DNA of 64,000 bases from Brevibacillus centrosporus (lineage in GTDB: Bacteria; Bacillota; Bacilli; Brevibacillales; Brevibacillaceae), in NCBI RefSeq assembly GCF_003710815.1, contig NZ_RHHP01000026.1:79445-143444 (forward strand). Reading direction: 5' to 3'. Shown piece by piece: positions 27,641 to 35,876 of the stretch (positions within the stretch are counted from its first letter, which is position 1; each line of letters starts with the position of its first letter). The notes beneath the pieces are model-generated. The model saw only the letters and a list, made by a program, of their open reading frames with translations, was not told the origin of the DNA and did no database searches. The translations under genes were made by a program, and so were the position numbers.

Positions 27641-27676
27641 AAAGCACCAGATTCATGAAGAATCCGGTGCTTTTTT
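27641..27676. terminator. Intrinsic terminator between pit and the acetyltransferase gene
   Basis: Stem AAAGCACC-A-GATTC / GAATC-C-GGTGCTTT with T6; A-run on the other side, so probably bidirectional between convergent genes. Confidence 0.8.
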
Positions 27677-27692
27677 CTTCTCCTGCCCGCTT

Positions 27693-28949
27693 CTAAAACG
27701 CCGTCATGCACATCGGTTTTTCCGAGGTGAGGAACAGCTGATGCAGCTGATCCGCATAAGCCATGTCCGAGAGCGTCACCAGACCATGCTTGAGCAGTCC
27801 TTTCAAAGTAACGGCTCCCATAACCAGGGACGACAGCTCGGCGATATCCACCTCCATCACAACATCGCCTGCAGCGTCATCCGTGATAACCGGATAGCCC
27901 TCCTCAAAGCGAATCGTCAGACTGCCGTGATTCTCCCGCAAAAACGTATCCCTCACCGTAAGCGCAAGCGTCAGTGTCTGGCCCCCGAAGCAGTGATGGG
28001 CAACCTGTTGAAAGAATCGCTTGACGGATAAGATCCGATACATGACCCCGACCCCTTGCGTATTGCTTTCCAAATAAACATGAGGCAGGACTCGATAAGT
28101 CTCATTGCGGGGATCATCAAACAAAAAGTGAAAGTATTCGTCCTGCGTGTAAAAGACGACGCGATTGATTTGATCGGATTGCGAGTGCAGAAAGCTGCAC
28201 ATTTCCTGCAGCGCTTCTGGTGTCTCGTATACCCACTCCTTGATGATCAAATCGTTTTGCATGATGTTTTCTTCGTTGATGTTTTTGAATGTGTACACCA
28301 TATACCCCAGAACCTTGCCGTCCTTCCGAAAGCAGACGGTCCTGTGATCTGGATGCTCCACCAGCCGGGAGAGCTCCTCCCGCGATCTTTCTATAAGACC
28401 GTTTACCGTGCGCATAAAGCGCTGATAGCAAGCCGCGATCTCCCCACTATCATCCGGTTTGGCAAAGAACAAATGGGCCTTCCCCGCGCCTTTCGGGAAA
28501 TTACCCGGGGGAATACGATACTTGCTCATTTTTGTCCCCATGCCAAAGCCCATCTTTTTATAAAAGTCGGTGCGAAACGGATACAGGAGCGCCATCGCTG
28601 CCCCCTTGTCCAAATAATGGCGGAGATAGGATTCGACGAGGTCCTTTGCTACCTTTTCTTTTTTATGCAGCATGTCTACTGCCACCATGCCGACTCCTCC
28701 GGCGAGCAGCGACACCCCAAACAGATTCATTTGAAAATCATAAAGGCGCATGGTGCCCAACAATTGCTCTTCTTCATACACGCCGTAAATACGCGAGCCA
28801 GAGTCGTCTGCCAACGTTTTTAGCATTCTTTCTTTAAAGCTCCGGATGCTGTCCGCCGTATTTAGCTTCAGACCAGGGTAGGCATTTCCAATCAGGGTGA
28901 CAAGAGAGTCAAAGTCGGCTTCGGGTACTGGAATAACCTTCCGATTCAT
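27693..28949 (-). CDS. GNAT acetyltransferase, Eis family
   Basis: A 418-residue protein with the three-part Eis layout: N-terminal GNAT domain (with 'LLAGGVGMVAVDMLHKKEKVAKDLVESYL', where VAVDMLHKKEKVAK matches the acetyl-CoA loop), a second GNAT-like middle region, and a C-terminal SCP2-like domain (~310-418, 'VTLKGLLKHGLVTLSDMAYADQLHQLF'). Family members acetylate amines, including aminoglycosides in mycobacteria; in Bacillales the substrate is mostly unknown. The ATG is 6 bases after the upstream M42 peptidase gene, so the two form an operon. Confidence 0.85.
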   Translation of the reverse strand: MNRKVIPVPEADFDSLVTLIGNAYPGLKLNTADSIRSFKERMLKTLADDSGSRIYGVYEEEQLLGTMRLYDFQMNLFGVSLLAGGVGMVAVDMLHKKEKVAKDLVESYLRHYLDKGAAMALLYPFRTDFYKKMGFGMGTKMSKYRIPPGNFPKGAGKAHLFFAKPDDSGEIAACYQRFMRTVNGLIERSREELSRLVEHPDHRTVCFRKDGKVLGYMVYTFKNINEENIMQNDLIIKEWVYETPEALQEMCSFLHSQSDQINRVVFYTQDEYFHFLFDDPRNETYRVLPHVYLESNTQGVGVMYRILSVKRFFQQVAHHCFGGQTLTLALTVRDTFLRENHGSLTIRFEEGYPVITDDAAGDVVMEVDIAELSSLVMGAVTLKGLLKHGLVTLSDMAYADQLHQLFLTSEKPMCMTAF

Positions 28950-28955
28950 CAGAAA

Positions 28956-30032
28956 TTACCCCTTCGTTTGCAGCTTCCGTACGGTTTCCCAGTCCAGCTT
29001 TTCAATAACCGCCAGCAGCAGTTTTTTCGCAGCCATAAAATCGGAACGGGAAGCTACAGCCTGATGCGAGTGAATGTAACGGGTAGCAAACCCAATCGCT
29101 AGGGATGGGCACCCCTTCCCGTTTACATGAAATTTTCCTGCGTCCGTACCTCCGCCCATCGATATTTCAAATTGCAGCGGAACGCCGATTTCTTTGGCAG
29201 TTTCTACAACTAAGCGTCTCAAGCCGACATGGGATACCATGGAAGAGTCGAGCAGCACCACAGTCGGACCTTCTCCCACCCTCGGGCCTTCATGGCTCTC
29301 CAGCCCCGGTGTATCGTAAGCGACTCCTACATCCAAGGCAAAGGCAATGTCGGGCTCCACCAGATTCGCCATCGTCGCTGCTCCCCGCAAGCCGACTTCT
29401 TCCTGGACGGTTGCCCCGGCATAGATCACATTCGGATGCGCTTTGTCCTGCAAATCAGCCAGCACTTCAATGGCCAACGCGCACCCGATGCGGTTGTCGA
29501 TGGCTTTTCCTACCCACAAATCTCCTTTTCCCATGGTGAAAAATTCCGAGCAAGGCACGATGCTATCACCCGGCAGAACGCCCATTTCCTCCGCTTCTTC
29601 CTTGTCTTTCGCGCCAATATCGATATACAAGTCCTTGAGCGGTATTACTTTTTCCCTTTCCTCCGGTGTGAGAATATGAGGTGGCTTTGAACCGATAATA
29701 CCCATGACATCGCCATTTTTCGTCCGAATCTTTACGCGTTGGGAAAGCAGTGTATGCGGCCACCAGCCCCCTAGCTGTTGAAATTTGAGGAAGCCCTGCT
29801 TGGTAATCCTGGAAACCATAAAGCCTACTTCGTCCATGTGACCGGCAAGGAGAATTTTCGGTCCGTTTTCCACCCCTTTTTTTACCCCGAGCACGCTGCC
29901 TAAATGATCGGTCACGATTTCCTCCGAGATTCCCTCCAAATATTGATTCATGACCTCGCGTACGGCGTATTCATCGCCTGCAACCCCATCTACCTCCGAC
30001 AGCTTCTTCATCATTGCGGTCTGCTGATCCAA
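28956..30032 (-). CDS. M42 family metallo-aminopeptidase
   Basis: A 358-residue cytosolic peptidase of the M42 (glutamyl aminopeptidase / FrvX / YsdC) family. Metal-site motifs are visible: 'LLAGHMDEVGFMV' (His65, Asp67), 'VGKAIDNRIGCALAIEVL' (bridging Asp), 'GATVQEEVGLRGA' (catalytic and metal Glu), 'ALDVGVAYDTPG' (Asp) and 'YIHSHQAVAS' (His). Such enzymes form tetrahedral dodecamers that trim N-terminal residues. RBS AAAGGGAGG lies upstream. First gene of the operon with the Eis-type acetyltransferase. Confidence 0.92.
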   Translation of the reverse strand: MDQQTAMMKKLSEVDGVAGDEYAVREVMNQYLEGISEEIVTDHLGSVLGVKKGVENGPKILLAGHMDEVGFMVSRITKQGFLKFQQLGGWWPHTLLSQRVKIRTKNGDVMGIIGSKPPHILTPEEREKVIPLKDLYIDIGAKDKEEAEEMGVLPGDSIVPCSEFFTMGKGDLWVGKAIDNRIGCALAIEVLADLQDKAHPNVIYAGATVQEEVGLRGAATMANLVEPDIAFALDVGVAYDTPGLESHEGPRVGEGPTVVLLDSSMVSHVGLRRLVVETAKEIGVPLQFEISMGGGTDAGKFHVNGKGCPSLAIGFATRYIHSHQAVASRSDFMAAKKLLLAVIEKLDWETVRKLQTKG

Positions 30033-30157
30033 ATAAATCCTCCCTTTCTTACCTGCACATAGATTGGTTAGAATTTTCTAAATTCATTATACACTGTCTA
30101 GGATTCCTTTTTCAAAATATTTTTATCGATAAAAGTAAATCCCTATCGTGAATGAAA

Positions 30158-30193
30158 GCAAAAAGAGCCCTCACTGCCAAAAGCGAGAGCTCT
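30158..30193 (-). terminator. Intrinsic terminator of the PadR operon
   Basis: Minus-strand stem GAGC-T-CTCGC / G-TGAG-GGCTC followed by TTTTTGC; the stem overlaps the last codons of the DUF4825-like gene. Confidence 0.65.
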
Positions 30194-30719
30194 CCTTCGT
30201 CCATTCTTTAATTCGTCCCTGCACTTCTTTTTTCCACGTTTGCTGTTCCAAGAGGTCTGCTGCAAGATCTACGTGAAGGAGCTGATTCATATCCCCGCGT
30301 GTTAACTGATAGATCGCATCAGGAAAACGGTAGCGAATCGTCTGCAGATTATCGATCAACGCAAAGGCAGCGATCGAGTTGTAGAGCAACGCAGAGCTCA
30401 CCTGCTCCTCCCCGACATCAGCGGCCTTCTCCAAATAGTTGATCTCCAGCGTCAAATCATCTGGATACAGCTGAAACGTTCTTTTTACCCCGTTGAGCGG
30501 AAGGTGTGCATAGAGGTTCGTCAGATTGGACGCGTCCCCCATGTACTGGCTCTTGTAGGGCAGAATGGTGCTGACATCATGAGTCAGCGGGCTTTGCTGT
30601 TCTAGCTCGTAGCGGCGCTCTCTTTCCAGCTTGTTTGGTATGAGCACGCAATGGATGTAGACGAGCAGCAGAACGCCTACCATCGCGAGTGCCACAATGA
30701 CTTTATTCCGTGCAGCCAT
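30171..30719 (-). CDS. Membrane-anchored DUF4825-like protein
   Basis: A 182-residue protein with one N-terminal helix (residues ~7-27) and an extracytoplasmic domain starting near 'DVSTILPYKSQYMGDASNLTNLYAHLPL'. That stretch matches the 'Y-GD-S-V-NL---LP' pattern of DUF4825. It is the third gene of the PadR module and overlaps the previous gene by 17 bases. Function unknown. Since it sits behind a membrane protein and a PadR regulator, it may be part of an envelope-stress response, which is inference. Confidence 0.65.
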   Translation of the reverse strand: MAARNKVIVALAMVGVLLLVYIHCVLIPNKLERERRYELEQQSPLTHDVSTILPYKSQYMGDASNLTNLYAHLPLNGVKRTFQLYPDDLTLEINYLEKAADVGEEQVSSALLYNSIAAFALIDNLQTIRYRFPDAIYQLTRGDMNQLLHVDLAADLLEQQTWKKEVQGRIKEWTKESSRFWQ

Positions 30720-31386
30720 CCTCTTCCCCCACTTCGTATTTCATCAACAGCTTTGGCACCATGTGAAGAGCAAGCGGAATCAGGAGGGTGACGAAAGGCT
30801 TCAAGTAATCGATTGCGACATTGGCAAATTGATACGGTCCCGAAATGTGGATGGGTCGAGAAAACCACAGATTGCTGCCAAAGTGCAGAGCTGTCGTGTA
30901 AAACAGCGATACCCCCATCAAAAGCACCCAGAGCAGCCAACCGATTTTTCTTAGTCGCAAAGCCGCCTGTACGTTCATCCCTCCTGTTTTCCTATCGTAT
31001 CGTTTGAGCAGCAGGAGTCCCCCATATACGATCCCGATTCCAAGGGCGATGAACATAAGCAGCGTGTTGCTGCCCGTCCCATTGCCTACGAACCGAAACG
31101 GCATGGTCACGATCCATGCAATCAGAGTAAACAGGAGCACTCGCTGAACCCACTCCACCCAAAATCGATACAGAAAAACACGCGGCTTTTCATCTAGCAG
31201 ATGAGCAATAGAAGGGATATTGGCAATGGCGCTGCTTATTGCCGCTTCCCTGCTCACTCCACTCATCGTCATATCAGCGACCCGCGCCTGGAGATTGCTC
31301 AAAATCTCCTGCTTGAGCTCTTGAGCTTGCTTGCTTCCTTTATAAGGACGAAACAGGCGGTCCACATGCTGCTGTATTTTGTCCAT
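30703..31386 (-). CDS. Membrane protein with permease-prefix-like N-terminus
   Basis: A 227-residue protein. Residues 1-60 ('HVDRLFRPYKGSKQAQELKQEILSNLQARVADMTMSGVSREAAISSAIANI') form the helical cytoplasmic domain found in front of many PadR-linked permeases (permease prefix / DUF1700-like). Four membrane helices follow. The ATG is 6 bases from the PadR stop, so the two are co-transcribed; the next gene overlaps its 3' end by 17 bases. No catalytic motif is seen. Likely the effector or sensor of the PadR module. Confidence 0.7.
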   Translation of the reverse strand: MDKIQQHVDRLFRPYKGSKQAQELKQEILSNLQARVADMTMSGVSREAAISSAIANIPSIAHLLDEKPRVFLYRFWVEWVQRVLLFTLIAWIVTMPFRFVGNGTGSNTLLMFIALGIGIVYGGLLLLKRYDRKTGGMNVQAALRLRKIGWLLWVLLMGVSLFYTTALHFGSNLWFSRPIHISGPYQFANVAIDYLKPFVTLLIPLALHMVPKLLMKYEVGEEDGCTE

Positions 31387-31392
31387 ATGTAC

Positions 31393-31737
31393 TCATTCCT
31401 GCCTTTCCATGAGTTGATCGATCAACGCTCTGGCTACTTTCCAGGCCGCAAGTGCTTTTTCATAAGCCTCAGCGCCCTCCCCAGTGAGCCTGTAGTATTT
31501 GCGCCTGCCCCCTTGTGTCTCGTCCCCCCAGTAGGAGGAGATCAGCTTTTGGGCTTCCAGCCGCTTCAAGCTGGTATAGAGCGACGGTTCCTTCAGCTCG
31601 TACTGACCATCGCTGTTTTTGGCGATCGCCTTAATGATTTCGTAGCCGTAATTATCCCCTTCGGACAACACGCGCAAAATGATCGCATCGAGATGTCCGC
31701 GTATCATGTCACTGCTGATACTGCTTTCCCCCATCAT
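31393..31737 (-). CDS. PadR-family transcriptional regulator
   Basis: About 114 residues. The frame opens at 31782, but AGAGGTG lies before the ATGs at 31737 and 31734, giving MMGESSISSDMIRGHLDAIILRVL. The PadR winged helix is clear: 'SEGDNYGYEIIKAIA' and 'PSLYTSLKRLEAQKLISSYWG', then 'GGRRKYYRLTGEGAEAYEKA'. A perfect palindrome in the promoter (31761-31776) is the probable operator. It leads a three-gene operon with two membrane proteins, the usual autoregulated PadR arrangement. Confidence 0.9.
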   Translation of the reverse strand: MMGESSISSDMIRGHLDAIILRVLSEGDNYGYEIIKAIAKNSDGQYELKEPSLYTSLKRLEAQKLISSYWGDETQGGRRKYYRLTGEGAEAYEKALAAWKVARALIDQLMERQE

Positions 31738-31760
31738 GTTCACCTCTGGGTTCAATTTAT

Positions 31761-31776
31761 CACATATTACTATGTG
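31761..31776. promoter_or_regulatory. Putative PadR operator
   Basis: CACATA-TTAC-TATGTG is a perfect 6+6 palindrome 24 bases upstream of the PadR start. PadR sites commonly have the ATGT-N8-ACAT form; here the outward half-sites read CACAT and ATGTG. Confidence 0.6.
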
Positions 31777-31907
31777 TGACAATGTACTGCTTGTGACAAT
31801 TTAACTAGCAAATAAATAACGCGGAAAATCATCCGCGTCGTTTGTTAAGGGGTCTATGAAGCTACGGTGGTGGAGCGGAAGCAAAGAACCGCTCCTGCTA
31901 CTGAAAT

Positions 31908-32252
31908 TTATGTAACGTACCCAAAGAAAAGTAAAAACCCTATTGCGAAGCCTATAATCGCAACAAAACGATATTCGAATTTATACGGGGAGTCAGAGAT
32001 TAACAACCTGTTCCCAAAAATGAGTAAACAGATATACAAGATAACTATAAAAATTCCAATTGCTTGCGTCTCAATAGGAGGTAGAGGTGGTGTTTCCGGA
32101 CGAAACGGGGGTTCTTCTGCTGGAGATAATGTTAATACCGGACCCCCAAAGCCAAAGACGAGTATATAGGAAATGGGGATTACGATCTGAATCGCGATAC
32201 CAGCCACGAAGTTAAGCATGAAAATCTTTAACAACGGTGGAATGTTAACCAT
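31908..32252 (-). CDS. Small membrane protein, hypothetical
   Basis: A 114-residue protein starting MVNIPPLLKIFML with AGAGGTGA 9 bases before the ATG. It has three or four predicted helices with a Pro-rich loop after the first (LSPAEEPPFRPETPPLPPIET) and ends KxxF-type 'FAIGFLLFFGYVT'. I do not recognise the family. It lies at the edge of the AT-rich island and is separate from the PadR operon, with a short GC-rich hairpin at 31820-31837 between. Real gene is likely from RBS and hydrophobic pattern. Confidence 0.6.
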   Translation of the reverse strand: MVNIPPLLKIFMLNFVAGIAIQIVIPISYILVFGFGGPVLTLSPAEEPPFRPETPPLPPIETQAIGIFIVILYICLLIFGNRLLISDSPYKFEYRFVAIIGFAIGFLLFFGYVT

Positions 32253-32496
32253 GACACACAATCACCTCTAAGCACACTATACCTATCAAGGTCTCTACTC
32301 TTATTCTCAACCTGATACTTATCACAACAGCGGATACGCAAGAACGAAACACAGCAACACAAGTATGCCGAGTGTAATGAACATAGGTTTGAACTTTTCT
32401 TTATACTAAAATACGAGAACGAAATAACCCAATGAAGCGAGCTACCAAGGATCCCGTTCACTATTACGCCAAGCAGTTCTAACCGTCACATCTTTT

Positions 32497-32772
32497 CTAA
32501 CAAATACGATGCTCGGCTTCCAATTGGCGAGTTAGGATATGAATTTTAACAGTCCCCCCTTCGCAGTTACTTTCACGAGTCCATTTAATTTCGTAATAAG
32601 CGCCTTTTTGATTAACGGACGAAATGATAATTGGTCCGTAATGAACATCCTCATATTCGTCCTTTACCATTTGAATAGCTTGTTCTTCTGTTACCTTAAA
32701 AACTGGAAACATTAGGAAAGCGAAACATGTAATGATAATAAAGAGCAACCAAAACTTGTACGTTAGCTTCAT
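32497..32772 (-). CDS. Small secreted or membrane-anchored protein, hypothetical
   Basis: A 91-residue protein from the ATG at 32772 (GGAGG 8 bases upstream). A hydrophobic N-terminus (FWLLFIIITCFAFLMFPVF) acts as signal or anchor. It is followed by 'VTEEQAIQMVKDEYEDVHYGPIIISSVNQKGAYYEIKWTRESNCEGGTVKIHI', which resembles a single PepSY-like unit (strand-rich, ending with a tail containing Cys). Lies in the AT-rich island, upstream of and divergent from the metalloprotease gene. Unknown function. Confidence 0.6.
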   Translation of the reverse strand: MKLTYKFWLLFIIITCFAFLMFPVFKVTEEQAIQMVKDEYEDVHYGPIIISSVNQKGAYYEIKWTRESNCEGGTVKIHILTRQLEAEHRIC

Positions 32773-33091
32773 TATTTTCGCCTCCAAACATTGTAATCAT
32801 TTGACGGATGAAATTCGCTAATGTTTCAAGAAATACATAAAATTAACAAATGTTAGCTCAACTGTTAAAATTATGAATAATCGTATATTAGTCCTCTTAT
32901 AACGGAGAAATAAAAAAAGTGGCTATTCAATATTAATTCATTGTAAAAACAACGGCCTTTGCACTTCAGTTCGTACAAAAAATGACTTCTATATTTGATT
33001 TATACTAACTAAGTTTCCCGTGCAACCGTGCAACATAACCGTCAATTGATTAATTTCGTCAGTAGCCTATTCAAGATATAGAAATAAAAAA

Positions 33092-33120
33092 ATGACAACT
33101 ATTGTTTAATAATATATATT
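33092..33120 (+). promoter_or_regulatory. Possible promoter of the metalloprotease gene
   Basis: ATGACA (33092-33097), a 17-base spacer, and TATATT (33115-33120), 47 bases before the ATG, in a very AT-rich 394-base gap (32773-33166) that shows no other gene. Confidence 0.4.
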
Positions 33121-33166
33121 ATAACAATATTTGTAAAAAATCCCATATACAAGAGGAGTTGTGTTT

Positions 33167-34207
33167 ATGTTAAAGGTACTAAAACCAGTTATCACAAGTG
33201 GAACGTTTCTATTAATATTGACCACAGTTTCCAATGCTGCTTTTGCCGCTGACACACCTATTAATGGAAGTTGGAGAAGTGATAGTTTGAAGATATCAGT
33301 AAGTACTGGAGATTCAACTTATGACCAAATCTATACTGATGCTTTAAATCAATGGGATCGACTATCTAACTTATCCATCAGTAGTACATCCAAGCTAGGG
33401 AAATTCTATGCTGGTACGGTTTATAAAACGGGTGCATCATACGATGGGATTTGCTATACAAGAAAAAATTCAAGAGGCTACATTGTCAGTGCAGAAGTTT
33501 TTTTAAATACTAGTTTTACAGATAGTTACCCAAGCGGTCGTAAATTAGGTGTTGCAACTCATGAGATTGGACACGGTTTAGGTCTCAAACACAACAATAC
33601 GGTAACCCAGCAGTTTTCTGTAATGGTCCCTGAAACCGTAGTTGACAGACAAGAACGGACAAGTTCTCCGCAAAGTGTTGACACTAAACCATTAAATGCA
33701 AGGTATAAATTGTTGTATAATGTACCACAAGAATATCTTGGGGATGAATTAGACGTTGAAACAGAGATTGATTATTCTTGGGCCAATACATATGACGATT
33801 TGACCGAATTATCAGAAGAGGCTGATCTAGTTGTAAAAGCAAAAGTAGTTAAAAACAAATCAAAACTAACTAATGAAGAAGACCGAAAATATGTATTAAC
33901 AAGTACAACATTTAAGGTGAAAGATGTATTAAAAGGAAACAAGGCGCTAAAAAATGAAGAGATTATGGTTAATCAGGACATTGGAGAAGTTAATGGATAC
34001 AGGGTTTATTCTGATGAAGTAGCTGAATTTACAGCAAAACAGGAAATTTACTTATATTTAAAAGAAGGCGAGAGTGGCAATTATTATACAATTAACGGAG
34101 ACCAGGGCGTCTTATTCGAGAACAAGAAAAACTCAGAAGAATATAGCCATGTTAGTTTCGGATTTTTTGACGAAGAAGACATCGAGAAAAGCATTAAAGT
34201 AGACTAA
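33167..34207 (+). CDS. Secreted matrixin-like zinc metalloprotease
   Basis: A 346-residue exported protein: Sec signal peptide (1-28, cleavage after AFA), a compact protease domain (~30-160) with 'HEIGHGLGLKH' (His132, Glu133, His136, His142), the extended HExxHxxGxxH zinc motif of metzincins, and a Met-turn candidate in 'QQFSVMVPE' (Met153). A ~170-residue C-terminal domain of unknown type (many K, E and N) follows. GAGGAG lies 8 bases before the ATG. Codon use is AT-rich, unlike the flanking core genes, which suggests acquisition by transfer. Substrate unknown; it could process envelope or environmental proteins. Confidence 0.85.
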   Translation: MLKVLKPVITSGTFLLILTTVSNAAFAADTPINGSWRSDSLKISVSTGDSTYDQIYTDALNQWDRLSNLSISSTSKLGKFYAGTVYKTGASYDGICYTRKNSRGYIVSAEVFLNTSFTDSYPSGRKLGVATHEIGHGLGLKHNNTVTQQFSVMVPETVVDRQERTSSPQSVDTKPLNARYKLLYNVPQEYLGDELDVETEIDYSWANTYDDLTELSEEADLVVKAKVVKNKSKLTNEEDRKYVLTSTTFKVKDVLKGNKALKNEEIMVNQDIGEVNGYRVYSDEVAEFTAKQEIYLYLKEGESGNYYTINGDQGVLFENKKNSEEYSHVSFGFFDEEDIEKSIKVD

Positions 34208-34268
34208 TATACTTTTCAGGAGAGAAAGCATCAAAATTAAAACCACCCTTAAATGTAACAGGTTCGGT

Positions 34269-34295
34269 TTTCGGGTGCAAATTTTGCACCCGAAA
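34269..34295. repeat. Inverted repeat downstream of the metalloprotease
   Basis: TTTCGGGTGCA (34269-34279) pairs perfectly with TGCACCCGAAA (34285-34295) around AATTT. No clear T-run follows; possible terminator or element end. It lies 61 bases after the stop. Confidence 0.5.
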
Positions 34296-34433
34296 CACAT
34301 GAATATTGACGCGAAAAAGACTTTGATTCGGCACAGATTTATATTTTCCATAAATCTATGGAAATTTTATTTTAGTGTCACTTCAGTTGCCAATTCCAGA
34401 AACAAAAGGCATAAAGACTTATTTAATAAGGAA

Positions 34434-34472
34434 AAATGGCATAGCAAACTTTTGTCAGTTGCTATGCCATTT
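34434..34472. repeat. 14-bp inverted repeat
   Basis: AAATGGCATAGCAA pairs with TTGCTATGCCATTT (34459-34472) over an 11-base loop; a T6 run follows 20 bases on. It lies in the gene-poor 660-base stretch 34208-34868 and could be a terminator or the remnant end of a mobile element. Confidence 0.5.
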
Positions 34473-34611
34473 CGCTTAAATGGGTGGTTTTTTAGTTTTG
34501 ATTCTGCTGAGAACATCCATTATGGATAGATGCAGGTAGTATAATCACGAACGCTGGTTTGAAAACAAAAAAAGGTTATTCAGTTTACTGTGACTTTCTC
34601 GTTCATTGTAA

Positions 34612-34728
34612 TCAGGTGGAAAAGTAAGCTATTTCAAACATGAAGCTATTTGGATTAATTGAATACCAGTTATAAATGCAAAAACCTATAAGCCCGACCC
34701 ACAAGAGGACTCCTACAAGATATGCCAT
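34612..34728 (-). CDS. Putative 38-residue single-helix membrane protein
   Basis: Minus-strand ORF starting ATG at 34728 with AAAAAAGGATG about 10 bases upstream, ending TGA at 34612. The product, MAYLVGVLLWVGLIGFCIYN and 18 more residues, has one clear membrane helix. It is the only plausible gene in the 660-base gap. It is weak because such short hydrophobic ORFs arise by chance in AT-rich DNA. Confidence 0.3.
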   Translation of the reverse strand: MAYLVGVLLWVGLIGFCIYNWYSINPNSFMFEIAYFST

Positions 34729-34811
34729 CGACTTTTCATCCTTTTTTCTTACTGTAGCTATATTCTTTATCGGACGAGTATTTGAAAGGATAGAGGGTAT
34801 TCATATCTATA

Positions 34812-34848
34812 GAAAAAGCCCCCTGCTCATTTCTGATTTCAGGGGACT
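34812..34848 (-). terminator. Intrinsic terminator after the ATP-grasp gene
   Basis: Minus-strand 9-pair stem AGTCCCCTG / CAGGGGGCT (one G-U) followed by TTTTTC, 20 bases past the stop. Confidence 0.75.
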
Positions 34849-34868
34849 TTCCGTGCTTCTCCTATTTT

Positions 34869-35828
34869 TTACGCCTCGACCTTTTCCGCTTCCTCTACAC
34901 TCGCCAGCTCGCGGCCCAGGAATTTGGCTACTTCCAGCATGCCGTAGATTCCAGCGGCAGCCTCTGCGTCCGAATTGTAGTTGGTGTTGGTGTTGATGTC
35001 ATACGTAAAGATCTCGCCTGATTGGTTGCGGATGAACTCGATCCCTGCTACCTGAATGCCATTCGCAGCCAGGAAGCTCTCATATTTCTCGATGATCGGA
35101 TCCTGGAAGTCTTTCACGATCTGGAATTTCGGCTTGGTCGGCACCTCTTCTCCTACTGGGCAGAACAGGTCGCCGATCTGGCAAGCGTCCGCCGGGCAAA
35201 GCTCGAAGCCTTCGGAGGTATCGACTTGCACAGCGTACACGAACTTCCCGCCTACAAACTCACAGCGAGTAATAAATGGCTGCGGTGCAGAAATGTATTC
35301 CTGAATGAGGGTGATACCATCCACCGGCTCATCAAAGGTCGGCCCGTTCACGTAAGACTCCAGCCCTTGCAGGGAGTGGAACAGCTGCACGCCAAGTCCT
35401 TTTCCGGCGCGATTGTGCTTTGTAATGAAGGATTGTCCTTCAAATGCTTTTGCCGCTTTCAGCAGCTGCTCTTTGCCTACCGTCGCGATTGTGCGAGGGG
35501 TGCGGATTCCATGACCTGTCAAAGCGAGGTATTGGGCAACTTTGCTCACTTCCAGACGAAGAGCGCTCGTCCCATTAAACACTTTGCGGCCATGGCTTTC
35601 CAGCCAGTTCAAAACAGCAGAGGTCAACTCAGGTGCATAGCGGTGGTCGCGTGTATGTGACGAAGCACTCATCCGGCTGTAAAACACACCAGTTGGCGGT
35701 TCTGCCGTCAAATCAACGGAGCCTTCGTCCAGATGCCATTCCTCATAAGGCAATCCCAGCTCTTGCAGACGCTTGGTCAAATGAACGGTCCATTCGCTGT
35801 TTTCATGGATGACGTAGATCTTTTTCAT
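34869..35828 (-). CDS. ATP-grasp domain protein (RimK-like)
   Basis: A 319-residue protein with an N-terminal pre-ATP-grasp domain and an ATP-grasp fold: 'GQSFITKHNRAGKGLGVQLF' (phosphate-binding loop and Lys), 'GITLIQEYISAPQPFITRCEFVGGKFVYAVQV' and the Mg-binding end 'AGIEFIRNQSGEIFTYDINTNTNYNSDAE'. Such enzymes join a carboxylate to an amine through an acyl phosphate. Neighbours suggest pairing with the upstream flavin monooxygenase 48 bases away. Substrate is unknown; peptide-tag or small-molecule ligation is possible. Confidence 0.8.
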   Translation of the reverse strand: MKKIYVIHENSEWTVHLTKRLQELGLPYEEWHLDEGSVDLTAEPPTGVFYSRMSASSHTRDHRYAPELTSAVLNWLESHGRKVFNGTSALRLEVSKVAQYLALTGHGIRTPRTIATVGKEQLLKAAKAFEGQSFITKHNRAGKGLGVQLFHSLQGLESYVNGPTFDEPVDGITLIQEYISAPQPFITRCEFVGGKFVYAVQVDTSEGFELCPADACQIGDLFCPVGEEVPTKPKFQIVKDFQDPIIEKYESFLAANGIQVAGIEFIRNQSGEIFTYDINTNTNYNSDAEAAAGIYGMLEVAKFLGRELASVEEAEKVEA

Positions 35829-35876
35829 CGTTCGTTTCTCCTCTTTTCTGTTTCACTGCCCGTCTGGCGGGATGGA

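Noticed and set aside
31855..31896. TATGAAGCT..GGTGGTGGAG motif similar to 55369-55390
   Set aside because: Shared stretch is short and interrupted; it could be coincidence. Only a small GGAGCGG / CCGCTCC hairpin is certain here.
32228..32461. 77-residue minus-strand ORF in the AT-rich island
   Set aside because: No RBS, odd composition and overlap with the better-supported small membrane gene.
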